Assembly: GCA_027483645.1 (NCBI GenBank)
Contig: JAIXUD010000022.1
Coordinates: forward strand, 186,001-250,000
Length of the DNA stretch: 64,000 nucleotides
Origin: Sphingobacteriales bacterium
Lineage (GTDB): Bacteria; Bacteroidota; Bacteroidia; Chitinophagales; CAIOSU01
Reading direction: 5' to 3'
The first letter of the stretch is position 1. Every line of letters starts with the position of its first letter. Below are positions 16,827 through 25,200 of the stretch, in pieces. The notes below the pieces were generated by a model. That model searched no databases, had not been told where the DNA came from, and saw only the letters and a program-made list of their open reading frames with translations. Both the position numbers and the translations under genes were made by a program.

Positions 16827-16888
16827 TTTGGGTTGGACTGAGATTGATCTGTCTACTTTTTTGCGGTCGGTTGTCTGTGGGCCGTTTT

Positions 16889-17671
16889 CTATTTATAGTT
16901 CCGCAAATCTTGGCTCCAATCGTATTCTTTGTATGCTATCTTATAGTCGGTGAAATCCTTTTGCAGGTATTTTTTGAGGATGTTCTTTATGCCGCGCTCA
17001 CCTCCGAAATCTCCTTTAAACCACTGCATAATCTTGGTTACGCGCACTATTTTTTTGGCGTCGTCTACCTCCGCATCCTGGGTTATGAAAGATATGGCGG
17101 CCGTTTCTAGTTGTTCCTCTAGGTTGTCGTAGTCGTAAAAGGCAATAGGCGGGCAGCTCTTCGCCCCACAGTTCAGGGCAAAATGTATTCGGTAGTCAAT
17201 AGTGGTTACAGCCAGTTTCTTTATGTGCGGTGCAGGCCAAAAGCTGGGCAGATAACCCATACTGAGTTTCCATCGGTATTTTCTCAGTATTCCGTGCTCC
17301 ACATCGTCAAGGCTTAGCTGCATGCTGCCTATGGTTATGGCTTTATCTGTAAATATGTCGGGTGTGGTTTTCTTTTCGCGGGTGGCTAGCAGTTGGTAGT
17401 AAGCATTGTAAATGTTTATCCAAAAAGCCTTGCGCGCGTTATCGTTGGTCAGTGCGTTTATCAATCCTTGCTTGGTCATGCCCGCCAGTACCGCTTCAAT
17501 ACTATCGGTAGTGGCCTCTGTTTTTACAGCATACAGCAGGTTACCTGAAAGGGCCACCAAATCTACTTCTGGTGGCATCGTATCATCTCGGTATGCGGGC
17601 ATAGCGCTTACTGTCCACACCAGTAGAAACAAGAATGTTATGCCGAGCAGCGCAATCAATGTTTTTCTCAA
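16889..17671 (-). CDS. DUF547 domain protein, membrane-anchored or secreted
   Basis: The 260-residue product has an N-terminal hydrophobic signal or anchor segment (residues 5-23) and a DUF547 domain with its marks: KAFWINIYNAYYQLL, LSLDDVEHGILRKYRW and IHFALNCGAKSCPPI, the last with the conserved Cys, His and Asn residues. DUF547 is widespread in bacteria and plants and of unknown activity; the conserved polar residues suggest an enzyme. It is transcribed towards the hairpin array and ends 63 bases from its last element, so that hairpin could also act on its transcript. Confidence 0.88.
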   Translation of the reverse strand: MRKTLIALLGITFLFLLVWTVSAMPAYRDDTMPPEVDLVALSGNLLYAVKTEATTDSIEAVLAGMTKQGLINALTNDNARKAFWINIYNAYYQLLATREKKTTPDIFTDKAITIGSMQLSLDDVEHGILRKYRWKLSMGYLPSFWPAPHIKKLAVTTIDYRIHFALNCGAKSCPPIAFYDYDNLEEQLETAAISFITQDAEVDDAKKIVRVTKIMQWFKGDFGGERGIKNILKKYLQKDFTDYKIAYKEYDWSQDLRNYK

Positions 17672-17709
17672 ATCGGAACGGAAGTTAACCTATGACGGTA
17701 TAAGTTAAA

Positions 17710-17717
17710 CAAAGATA
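17710..17717 (-). promoter_or_regulatory. Promoter -7 box of the DUF547 gene
   Basis: TATCTTTG on the minus strand, an exact TANNTTTG match 39 bases before the start at 17671. Confidence 0.45.
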
Positions 17718-17728
17718 TTAAGCTGGCA

Positions 17729-17762
17729 AAAAAACGGCCACCCAAATAGGTAGCCGTTTCTA
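17729..17762 (-). terminator. Intrinsic terminator of the lipoprotein gene
   Basis: AAACGGC (17732-17738) pairs with GCCGTTT (17753-17759), with further ACC/GGT pairing inside. It lies 20 bases past the stop of the 17782-18639 gene and has an A/T run on the distal side for the minus strand. Confidence 0.75.
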
Positions 17763-17781
17763 TTGAGGTATACTGAAGTGA

Positions 17782-18639
17782 TTATTGTATTACTACCACA
17801 ATCGTTTGGCCATTAAAGGTAAGGTTGCCCAAAGCATCGCAGTTGCCACCGCCATAGTCTATCGTTGCAATATCGGTACCATCAACTGTGTAAGTTACTA
17901 TGCCTTCAGTAAGGTAAGGGCAGCATACGTTTTTCCTTACCGGGGTTTCGGTACGTATGCCATATGGGGTACCATCGCTAATTTCTCCGCTAGCAGTGCC
18001 GGTTATGTCGTACACATCATCGCAAATAGCTAGTGGGGTGCTTTCGCCTTCCGCCCACACATGGGTACGTGTCGATTCCCAAGTAATAATGCCGCCATCT
18101 GGTTTGGTTATGGTGCCATTGTTATCCACGACACTGTAGGCTAGTTTTTGCTGTGCATTGCGGCCCTGGTTGGTAATTAGTTTAGTGCCGCCTACTTCAT
18201 GGTTATTTACAAAGTAGTTATCAAATGTAACGGTAACAGTAGTACCTGCACTTGTATAGAAACCAGTAAACACGCCAATTACCTTGCCTTTGCGCTGTAC
18301 ACCGTAGCTATCAGTGCACCCGCTACCAAAATCGATAGTTAAGGTCATGGGGAAGTTGCCGCCATTGGTGTTGAGGGTAACTATGGCGCAAGTATCTACG
18401 GATGATACCCACTGTACAACACCCAACGAGGTCTTGCCAATATCTTCACTGTAGTTGCCTGAGCGAGACTCTTGGTCAACAATGCGATAGGTATCGCTAT
18501 TTATTGACTCGGATACGTTGGCATCGGTAGCTAAAAGCTGATAGTCCACATCCTTCGGGCGCTTGTTCTCTACTTCGCAAGAAGTAAAGGCGATGCCTAG
18601 CATTGAAATTGCTCCAAGTAATACGTGCTTTATGTTCAT
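17782..18639 (-). CDS. Lipoprotein of unknown function
   Basis: The 285-residue product has a lipoprotein signal (MNIKHVLLG and a lipobox ending FTSC near residue 20). The mature part is all beta-rich, with Asn/Gly/Thr-heavy strands, five or more further Cys residues (DTCAIV, GSGCTD, AICDDV, VCCPYL, GGNCDAL) and a repeat-like FNGQTIVVVIQ end. The CCPYL...DYGGGNCD...GQT pattern recalls unnamed lipoproteins seen in many Bacteroidota. No enzyme motif is present. It is flanked by its own promoter box and terminator. Confidence 0.8.
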   Translation of the reverse strand: MNIKHVLLGAISMLGIAFTSCEVENKRPKDVDYQLLATDANVSESINSDTYRIVDQESRSGNYSEDIGKTSLGVVQWVSSVDTCAIVTLNTNGGNFPMTLTIDFGSGCTDSYGVQRKGKVIGVFTGFYTSAGTTVTVTFDNYFVNNHEVGGTKLITNQGRNAQQKLAYSVVDNNGTITKPDGGIITWESTRTHVWAEGESTPLAICDDVYDITGTASGEISDGTPYGIRTETPVRKNVCCPYLTEGIVTYTVDGTDIATIDYGGGNCDALGNLTFNGQTIVVVIQ

Positions 18640-18664
18640 GGCGGTGGGAGGTTGATTCGATTTC

Positions 18665-18672
18665 CAAATTTA
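18665..18672 (-). promoter_or_regulatory. Promoter -7 box of the lipoprotein gene
   Basis: TAAATTTG on the minus strand, an exact TANNTTTG match 26 bases before the start at 18639. A TTTG lies 12 bases further upstream, closer than the usual -33 spacing. Confidence 0.4.
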
Positions 18673-18883
18673 CAAAAGGTATGCCAAATATTCTCGTTTC
18701 GATTATACAACCCGTTTTTCCCCAACTTGTTGGTGTTTGAGCAAACATTACCACGAAAGTAGTTGATAGTATTTTGGTTATCAGTATATGCTTAGCTGTT
18801 GGTATCAAACGGTTTCCGAGCAAGCAACAAGTTTATGCTGATCTTGGCAGGGTGTTCGCTAGAAAGGGTGGAAATCAACAACC

Positions 18884-19057
18884 ATGAAGGCATTCATCTT
18901 AATACTTGTTACGGCTACCATTTTTGGGTTAGGGTCTTGTAGTAAGTGCTATACCTGCAAAAGCCAATTAGGCACTGAAACCGATTGCTGTGGCGATAAG
19001 GAGGAATGCGAGCTATTTCGTGACGATTGCACTTTAACAGGCGGAACCATTGATTGA
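18884..19057 (+). CDS. 57-residue Cys-rich lipoprotein, copy 1
   Basis: A very small gene: signal peptide MKAFILILVTATIFGLGSC with the lipobox Cys, then CSKCYTC-like spacing, TDCCGDKEEC and DDCTLTGGTID. It is 57 residues long, as is the next gene, and the two align over their whole length with all seven Cys in the same places, so they are a tandem duplication. The mature 38 residues are probably held by three disulfides after lipid attachment at the first Cys. Similar small Cys-rich lipoproteins occur in Bacteroidota without known function. Confidence 0.8.
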   Translation: MKAFILILVTATIFGLGSCSKCYTCKSQLGTETDCCGDKEECELFRDDCTLTGGTID

Positions 19058-19110
19058 ATTCGATAATTAGAACCGAACCATATAAATTATTCAACCTCAA
19101 AACCGAAACT

Positions 19111-19284
19111 ATGAAGACTTTGATTATTACTTGTGTAGCGGCTGTAGCCTTAACTTTTGCCTCTTGCGAAAAATGTTATGAGTGCGAAGGTGCTTTCAAC
19201 ATTACCACTGATTGTTGTGGTAAAAAAAGCGATTGTGAAAAATACCGTGGCGACTGCGATCTTGCCGGTGGTAGGATCAAATAA
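19111..19284 (+). CDS. 57-residue Cys-rich lipoprotein, copy 2
   Basis: Starts at 19111 (MKTLIITCVAAVALTFASC); the frame is open further upstream but the homologue next door fixes this start. The mature part has EKCYECEG, TTDCCGKKSDC and RGDCDLAGGRIK, matching copy 1 Cys for Cys with about half of the other residues identical. The intergenic gap is 53 bases, so both are likely on one transcript that ends at the strong terminator at 19329-19367. Charge differs: copy 1 is acidic and copy 2 has more Lys/Arg, which suggests divergence of partner or ligand. Confidence 0.82.
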   Translation: MKTLIITCVAAVALTFASCEKCYECEGAFNITTDCCGKKSDCEKYRGDCDLAGGRIK

Positions 19285-19328
19285 CTGTCCTAATCAAGGA
19301 TAAAAATACCCAATCCCAATTCCCCTGT

Positions 19329-19367
19329 GGAGGCCGATTTTCTGAAGGAAGTCGGCCTCCCTTTTTT
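19329..19367 (+). terminator. Strong intrinsic terminator of the Cys-rich pair
   Basis: GGAGGCCGA (19329-19337) pairs perfectly with TCGGCCTCC (19352-19360), followed by CTTTTTT. Confidence 0.92.
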
Positions 19368-19370
19368 GTA

Positions 19371-19403
19371 GTATCAAGTAGTGAGTATCAAGTATCAAGT
19401 ACC
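19371..19403. repeat. AGTATCAAGTA repeat tract
   Basis: Three near-repeats of AGTATCAAGTA, one with a GTG insertion. The same sequence recurs at 50291-50321 and inverted at 50401-50428. Confidence 0.75.
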
Positions 19404-19417
19404 CAGATATTTCATGC

Positions 19418-19453
19418 AAAAAAGCCAGACACGGTGATGTGTCTGGCTTTTTT
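19418..19453 (-). terminator. Intrinsic terminator of SprB-repeat gene 1
   Basis: A perfect 15-bp stem (19418-19432 with 19439-19453), AAAAAAGCCAGACAC and its complement, around a 6-base loop. It is 33 bases past the stop at 19487 and flanked by A and T runs, so it can work on both strands. Confidence 0.9.
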
Positions 19454-19486
19454 GGTATTGCAAAAATATTCTTTCTAGTCTTGATA

Positions 19487-22057
19487 CTATCGAATCAAAG
19501 TAATTGAACCCGTTTTTTGTTCTTTAGCACCATCTTCGTAAACTATGTTTACCATGTACACGTAAGTGCCTTCTATTGCTGGGTCACCATTGTGTTCACC
19601 GTTCCAACCATCGCTATCTGCTTGGTTTGCATTATAATAAACTTGTGAGCCAAAGCGGTTGAAGATAAATACTTCTACACTAGTGGTTTTGTTCAGCCAG
19701 AATTGGAATATATCGTTTACTTGATCATTATTAGGGCTAAAGGCATTTGGTATAGCTACATAAGCACTGGTATCGTTAACTGTTCCATTACCGCATGAGC
19801 CACCTGGTGCTAGTTCAGCAATGGTTACGGTATCAATTCGTACGCAGCCTTGGCCATCAGTTATCACCACACTATAGGTGCCAGCAATAAGGCCTGTTAC
19901 GTTTTGGGTAGCCGCAAAGTTCGACCAGAAATAGGTGTATGGTGCAGTGCCGCCACTTACAGTAAGGGTGGCCGTACCGGTAATGCTATCGGCACAGTTG
20001 GCATCGGTTTTTACAATGCTCGATACGATAGAATCTGCGGGGCCGCTTACTGTATCTGAATCAATAACGGTACAACCGTTGGCATCAGTAATGGTTACTT
20101 GGTAAGTGCCAGGCAAAGCGCCAAACAACTCTTCAGATGTTGAAGCATCAGACCATAAGTAAGTATATGGCGAGGTGCCACCTATTACGCTCAATCCCAC
20201 AGCACCATCATCCGATGATTGGCAGCTTGCATTGCGAACGTTGGTAGATGAGCTGAGTATAGAAGGTTCTGTAACCACAAAGCTGGCGCTTTGAGTACAG
20301 CCTACATTATCTGTTACCACTACATTGTAAGTGCCCGGCGCTAAGCCTGTTAAGTCTTCAGTAGTTGGCAAGGTAGCAGGTGGATTACTGGTCCAAGCAT
20401 AGCTATATGGAGCATCACCGCCCGTTACATCCATGCTTATAGCGCCGTTGTTGGCACCAAAGCAGGTAATGTTGGTAGTTGAAACTGGGGTGATTACCAC
20501 CGTGGTAGTTTGTGCAACAGTAGCAGTTGCAGTTACAGTACAACCGTTAAAATCGGTTACTGTTACAGTATAGGTACCTGCTGGCAGGTTTTGTGCGGTT
20601 TGTGCACCTTGCGTCGGGTTGGAGTTCCAATTGTAGAAATAAGGAGCTTGACCGCCAGATGGGATAGCTGTAGCCGAACCATCGCTAGCGTTTCCGCATG
20701 ATACGTTGGTAGCGGTAGTAGTAGCACCAATTGATACTGGCTGGGTAATGGTGCCAGTGGCGGTTGTTTGGCAACCTTCGCTATCACTTACAGTTACGCT
20801 AAAAGTACCAATCGGCAAGCCACCAGTTGAGTCAACCGGGGCTAGGCCACCACTCCATTGGTAAGTGTATGGTGGCACACCGCCTGTAGCATTTACTTGT
20901 ATGGTACCATCGCTACCACCAAAACATGATACTTGCTCTGTTACTACAGTTGCACCAAGTGAGAAGCTAGGGTTATCCTCCACCGTAAGAGTAAAAGTGC
21001 CCAAGTCAGCCAAGGTAGCACCGTCAACCACTACATAGTAGCGGCCAGTGGCGCAAAGGGCTTTTGAGATAATGGCTGGGTTGGTACAGGTGCCGTTGCG
21101 GGTACTATCCACGGTACAGTTGTTTTGCAAAAGGTTCAATTGCACATTGAAAGTACCAGTGCCGCCTGGGCAATCAGCCGTTACCCGAACAGTTACACCA
21201 AGTGGGTTATTAATCTGGAAGGTGTAGTATACATCATTACCCGGTGCACCCGCAAACACGTTGCCGTAGCACTCGTTACTATTAAAGTGGCTAATGCTAG
21301 TACCAGGGCTGATGGTACCTAAATCTATAGCTGCGGTTGGGGAGCAAGCAGTACCACGAGTGTAGCGCCAGAAAGTTTTAATCTCTGGGCGATAGAAGTT
21401 ATTAGAACATCCGCTACCTGCTATAAAGCCGCGAGAAGTAGTTTGGCAAGGTGGACCTTGACGGTAGTTGATGTTGGTGGCATATGGGTTGGCATCGCAC
21501 AGGTAATCGTCACCTTCATCAAACACACAACCGAAAAGGTTTAAACAACATACACTTGATTCATAAGTACAACGGGTACCTGATGAGGTTCGTCCGCAAG
21601 CAGTAAGACCTGAAATGATGGAAAAATCCTCAGGTACATCATCTTCCCATGAGCGCTGGCGAATATTAACAAATTGAGGAACGGTAGCTCCGGTGTAGGT
21701 AGTAAAGAATAAGGTAGTATCAAAATCGCCTGTAATGTCGGGACCACCGCTGCTCATGGCCAATTCGTCGGTAAGGCAGAAGCCGCCTTGCCAAGGCAGG
21801 GTGCTTACATTGGCATTATCCTGTGCCCAAAAGTAAAAAGTGAGCTCATCATCTTGTAGGTTCGGGGCCAACTGATTACAAAAGCTTCCGCAAGCAATAG
21901 CAAAGTCGGATGAGTTGTTGCCTGAGTAAGCAACCCGCACTTCGCCTACTTTTACCCTCAATTGTATTGGGCCGTCGCTGTATGTTTGGGCATTAGTTAA
22001 ACTGTTAACAATCAATGCGCTTATCAATAATAGCGTAATACGTAAGGTTTGTTTCAT
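19487..22057 (-). CDS. SprB-repeat cell-surface protein with T9SS type B sorting domain (1 of 3)
   Basis: An 856-residue exported protein. It has a signal peptide (residues 1-24) and an N-terminal domain opening with DGPIQLRVKVGEVRV and rich in paired Cys (about 25-215). A second beta domain follows (FWRYTRGTAC, HFNSNECYGNVF, NDVYYTF, TGRYYVVVDG; about 220-355), then five SprB-type repeats of about 75-80 residues (pattern: CxGxxDG...GGxxPYxYxW...LxAGTYxVTVTDxxGC). The end is the gliding-motility/type B CTD (IPNAFSPNNDQVNDIFQFW, VFIFNRFGSQVYY, EGTYVYMVNIVYEDG). It would be secreted by T9SS and attached to the surface as an adhesin. Genes of the T9SS apparatus are not in the window. Confidence 0.93.
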   Translation of the reverse strand: MKQTLRITLLLISALIVNSLTNAQTYSDGPIQLRVKVGEVRVAYSGNNSSDFAIACGSFCNQLAPNLQDDELTFYFWAQDNANVSTLPWQGGFCLTDELAMSSGGPDITGDFDTTLFFTTYTGATVPQFVNIRQRSWEDDVPEDFSIISGLTACGRTSSGTRCTYESSVCCLNLFGCVFDEGDDYLCDANPYATNINYRQGPPCQTTSRGFIAGSGCSNNFYRPEIKTFWRYTRGTACSPTAAIDLGTISPGTSISHFNSNECYGNVFAGAPGNDVYYTFQINNPLGVTVRVTADCPGGTGTFNVQLNLLQNNCTVDSTRNGTCTNPAIISKALCATGRYYVVVDGATLADLGTFTLTVEDNPSFSLGATVVTEQVSCFGGSDGTIQVNATGGVPPYTYQWSGGLAPVDSTGGLPIGTFSVTVSDSEGCQTTATGTITQPVSIGATTTATNVSCGNASDGSATAIPSGGQAPYFYNWNSNPTQGAQTAQNLPAGTYTVTVTDFNGCTVTATATVAQTTTVVITPVSTTNITCFGANNGAISMDVTGGDAPYSYAWTSNPPATLPTTEDLTGLAPGTYNVVVTDNVGCTQSASFVVTEPSILSSSTNVRNASCQSSDDGAVGLSVIGGTSPYTYLWSDASTSEELFGALPGTYQVTITDANGCTVIDSDTVSGPADSIVSSIVKTDANCADSITGTATLTVSGGTAPYTYFWSNFAATQNVTGLIAGTYSVVITDGQGCVRIDTVTIAELAPGGSCGNGTVNDTSAYVAIPNAFSPNNDQVNDIFQFWLNKTTSVEVFIFNRFGSQVYYNANQADSDGWNGEHNGDPAIEGTYVYMVNIVYEDGAKEQKTGSITLIR

Positions 22058-22154
22058 AGCAAAGCGAGTTTGTACTTACTTTATACAGTTTGTGAAGATA
22101 CATCATTTCCTTTTAAAAATTGAAAGGTGAAATCCGTGAAAATGTTGAATAAAC

Positions 22155-22186
22155 AAAAAAGCCCCTCGCAACTGCGAGGGGCTTTC
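22155..22186 (-). terminator. Intrinsic terminator of SprB-repeat gene 2
   Basis: GCCCCTCGC (22161-22169) and GCGAGGGGC (22174-22182) form a perfect stem with loop AACT, flanked by six A residues on the left (a T run for the minus strand). It is 20 bases past the stop at 22207. Confidence 0.9.
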
Positions 22187-22206
22187 ATTTGAAATTATTT
22201 TTGTGA

Positions 22207-25200
22207 TTAGCGTATCAAGGTGATGCTACCAGTTGCTTGGCGCTTTTCGCCATTCGCATACACCACATCAATTACGTATACATAGGTTCCTTCTTGGGCT
22301 TCATCACCATTGTGCGTGCCGTCCCATCCAGCGGCTTCCGATTCTTGGTTAGCGTTGTAATATACTTGTGCACCCCAACGGTTGAATACCCTTACCTCGG
22401 TAACCACCGCACCGAAAGAATAGAATTGGAATTGATCGTTGTTGTTGTCTCCGTTCGGGCTAAAGATGTTTGGTATCGCTAGGCGGAAGTCGTCGTTTAC
22501 AAATACAGTCACAGTTGTGGTTACACTACATCCATTAGTGTCGGTGGCTGTTACTGTATATAGTGTAGTTTCACCTGGGCTGGCAACCGGCTCAAGGCAA
22601 TCCGTGCAGCTCAAGCCTGCTTGTGGTGTCCATGAAATAGACGATAGCGGTGTATCGCTAGGGTCAAGTTGTGCAAATAGGGTATCTTCCTCGCTAAGCG
22701 TAATGTTTAGGTCGTCGTACTCCAGCGTAAAAATGCTGCCATCATTTATGCTCACTGCCCCTGTAGATGTTATGCAACCTTCAGCATCGCGCACCGATAT
22801 TACGTAAGCACCAGGCACAAGGTTGTTAAACACACTGTCTACTTGGTAAGCAGCGCCGTTCAATGAGTAGCTATATGGAGCTGAGCCACCGTTTACATTC
22901 ACGGTAAGTGTTCCATTGCTGCCACCTGCGCAGGTTACTGTACCGGTAATAGTAGCGTTCACTACCAACGCTGCCGATTCACTCACCGTTGCAGTAATGG
23001 TTTCAGAGCATCCGTTTGCATCGGTCACCGTTACCGTGTAGTTACCTCCCGGCAACTCGTTAATGTCTTCGGTAGTGGCGCCGTTGGTCCAAAGGAAGGT
23101 ATAAGGTGCGGTACCTCCATTTATGGTTATATCTACTTCGCCATCGTTAGCGCCATTGCAGCTCACATTGTCGATACTAGCTACATTTAAGAAGATTGGT
23201 GGGGTTTGACCTACAACTACTGCTAGTACTTCATCACAACCATTACCGTCTGTTACGGTTACAGTGTAGTTGCCGCCAGCTACGTTTTGCGGGTCTTGAA
23301 CTGCAGGCAAGCCACCAGACCAGTTGTAGGTATAAGCTCCGGTACCGCCAGTCACGTTAATATCAATAGCACCATTGCTTACGTTGAAACAAGCAGCATC
23401 GGTAATATTCACAACAGTAGCTACCAAATCGGTAGGTGATGTTATGGTGATGATGGTATCCTTTTGGCAGCCGTTAGTATCCTGTACCCTTACGGTATAT
23501 GAACCCGCGGCTAGGTTTGTAAAGTTGCCGTTATTGCCCAAAGTACCGCCATTAAGCGAGTATTGGAAAGGTGGATTACCCGTGTTGCCAGTGGCGTTAA
23601 TAGTGCCCGAGCTATCGCCAAAGCATAAAACATCTGTACTGGTTACGGTTATGCCAATGCTACTCACAACGCCTACTGCAAAGGTGAAGTTCTCTTCACA
23701 TAAGTTCACGTCGCGTACGCTGAAGTTGTAAGTGCCAGTTGCCAAATTGCTAAAAGTGCTATCGGTAGAGAACAAGCCTCCAGCAGTAGCGTAACGATAT
23801 GGCGGTGTTCCACCTGTTGCGTTAATAACTATTTGGCCATCAGTAATACCTTGGCAAGTAGCTGGGGTAATGGTGGCTGTTGCCGAAATGACCGCTGGGT
23901 CGATAACCGTAATCAATGTGCTATCAATACAGCCGTTGAAATCCCTAACATAGAAACGGTAAGTACCGCCTGGCAGGTTACTGAATGCTGCATTGTTTAC
24001 ATAGGTTATGCCATCATCAGAGAAATCGTAAGGTGGTGTACCGCCCGATGCTGATACCACAGCAATACCATCACTCAAGCCATTGCAACTTACATCCACC
24101 CTGAACAATTGACCTGCATCAAGCAAGAATGGTTGGGTAATGGTTGCAAATATTTGTACCGTACAACCGCGCGCATCTGTTACATCAATGGTGTAGTTGC
24201 CTGCGAGTAGGCCATTGAAGGTGTTGCTTCCTTGTGGTGTACCACCGTTGAGACTAAACTGATAAGGGGTAGTACCGCCCGAGCCAGTAATGGTAAGCGT
24301 GCCAGTAGCCGTGCCGAAACACAGCGCACTGCCATTGTTGCTTACCAAAGCACCCAATGTTTGTGGCTGTGTGATGCTGAAAGAAGTATCAACTAAACAG
24401 CCCAATGCATCCTGTACCCTTAAGGTATATAGGCCCAAGGCCAGATTACTAAAGGTGCCGTTGTTTACAAAACTTGCTCCGTTCAATGAGAATTGGTAAG
24501 GGGCATTGCCATTGCTAGGGGTAGAGGTAAAGGTACCGTCGCTTAGGCCATTGCAGCTAATGTTGGTGATGGCTACATTCGGCTGTATGCTCGCTGGAGG
24601 ATCTACTAAAGTAACTGCAGGGGTAACGATGTATACGCAGTTGTTGTCGTCCCTAATTTGTATAGCGTAATTGCCAGCAGGCAGGTTGCTCAATACGTTT
24701 CCAGCTTGGTAGGTAGAACCGGTATCGGCTGAGTACTCATAAGGGGCAGTGCCACCGCTTAATGTTACAGTGATGGTGCCTGTGCTGCTGCCATTACAAA
24801 TTGGGTTGGTGCTTGTAGTTGAGGATACAAATGGAGGTGGCGTACCTACTACTATGGTTTTGGTTCGGGCGCAACCGTTTACGTCGGTAACCGTTACCGT
24901 GTAGGTGTCAGCACTCAAGCCTGTTAACGATGATGTGGTAGGCAAAGTGCCTGGTGCCCAAGCATAAGTAAATGGACCGAAACCTTGGGTTGTGGTAACC
25001 GATGCAGTACCATCAGTGCCGCCTGGGCAAGATACTGGGGTGCTGGTGGTGGTAAAATCAACATATGCCGAAGGCGTTTCACTAACAAACAATGTAAATA
25101 AACCTTGTGCGCCAGGGCTAGTAGCATCTACTACTATAGTATAAGTGCCAGGTGTGCAAATGGTAGTAACTATCTGCGACTGGTTGCCACATGAGTTGTC

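Larger units (their letters stand above)
15697..16830 (+). repeat. Tandem array of six covarying hairpin elements
   Basis: No gene fits this 1.1 kb. It holds six units spaced 213, 223, 185, 178 and 180 bases apart. Each unit has (1) a palindromic tract of the type ACTAGTTAACCAATAACC with its mirror TTAACTAGT, (2) a box GGTTGGTTTTGAGAC, (3) a two-helix hairpin, and (4) a tract TTATTGGTTGATTGG that is complementary to part 1 of the next unit, joined by an A-rich linker (AAACAGCACAACAAAAG). Boxes and linkers are nearly identical between units while the hairpin sequence varies, yet base pairing is kept. Strand is given as that on which the box precedes the hairpin and which follows the sigma gene. 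It could be a set of small RNAs or a DNA-structure array. Confidence 0.8.

Noticed and set aside
15697-16830. CRISPR array
   Set aside because: Units are about 180-220 bases apart, the variable parts are themselves palindromic and not unique spacers, the conserved part is far longer than a CRISPR repeat, and no cas gene is near.
15697-16830. Integron attC array
   Set aside because: No cassette genes lie between the hairpins, no GTTRRRY/RYYYAAC core pair is present at the hairpin ends, and no integrase gene is seen.
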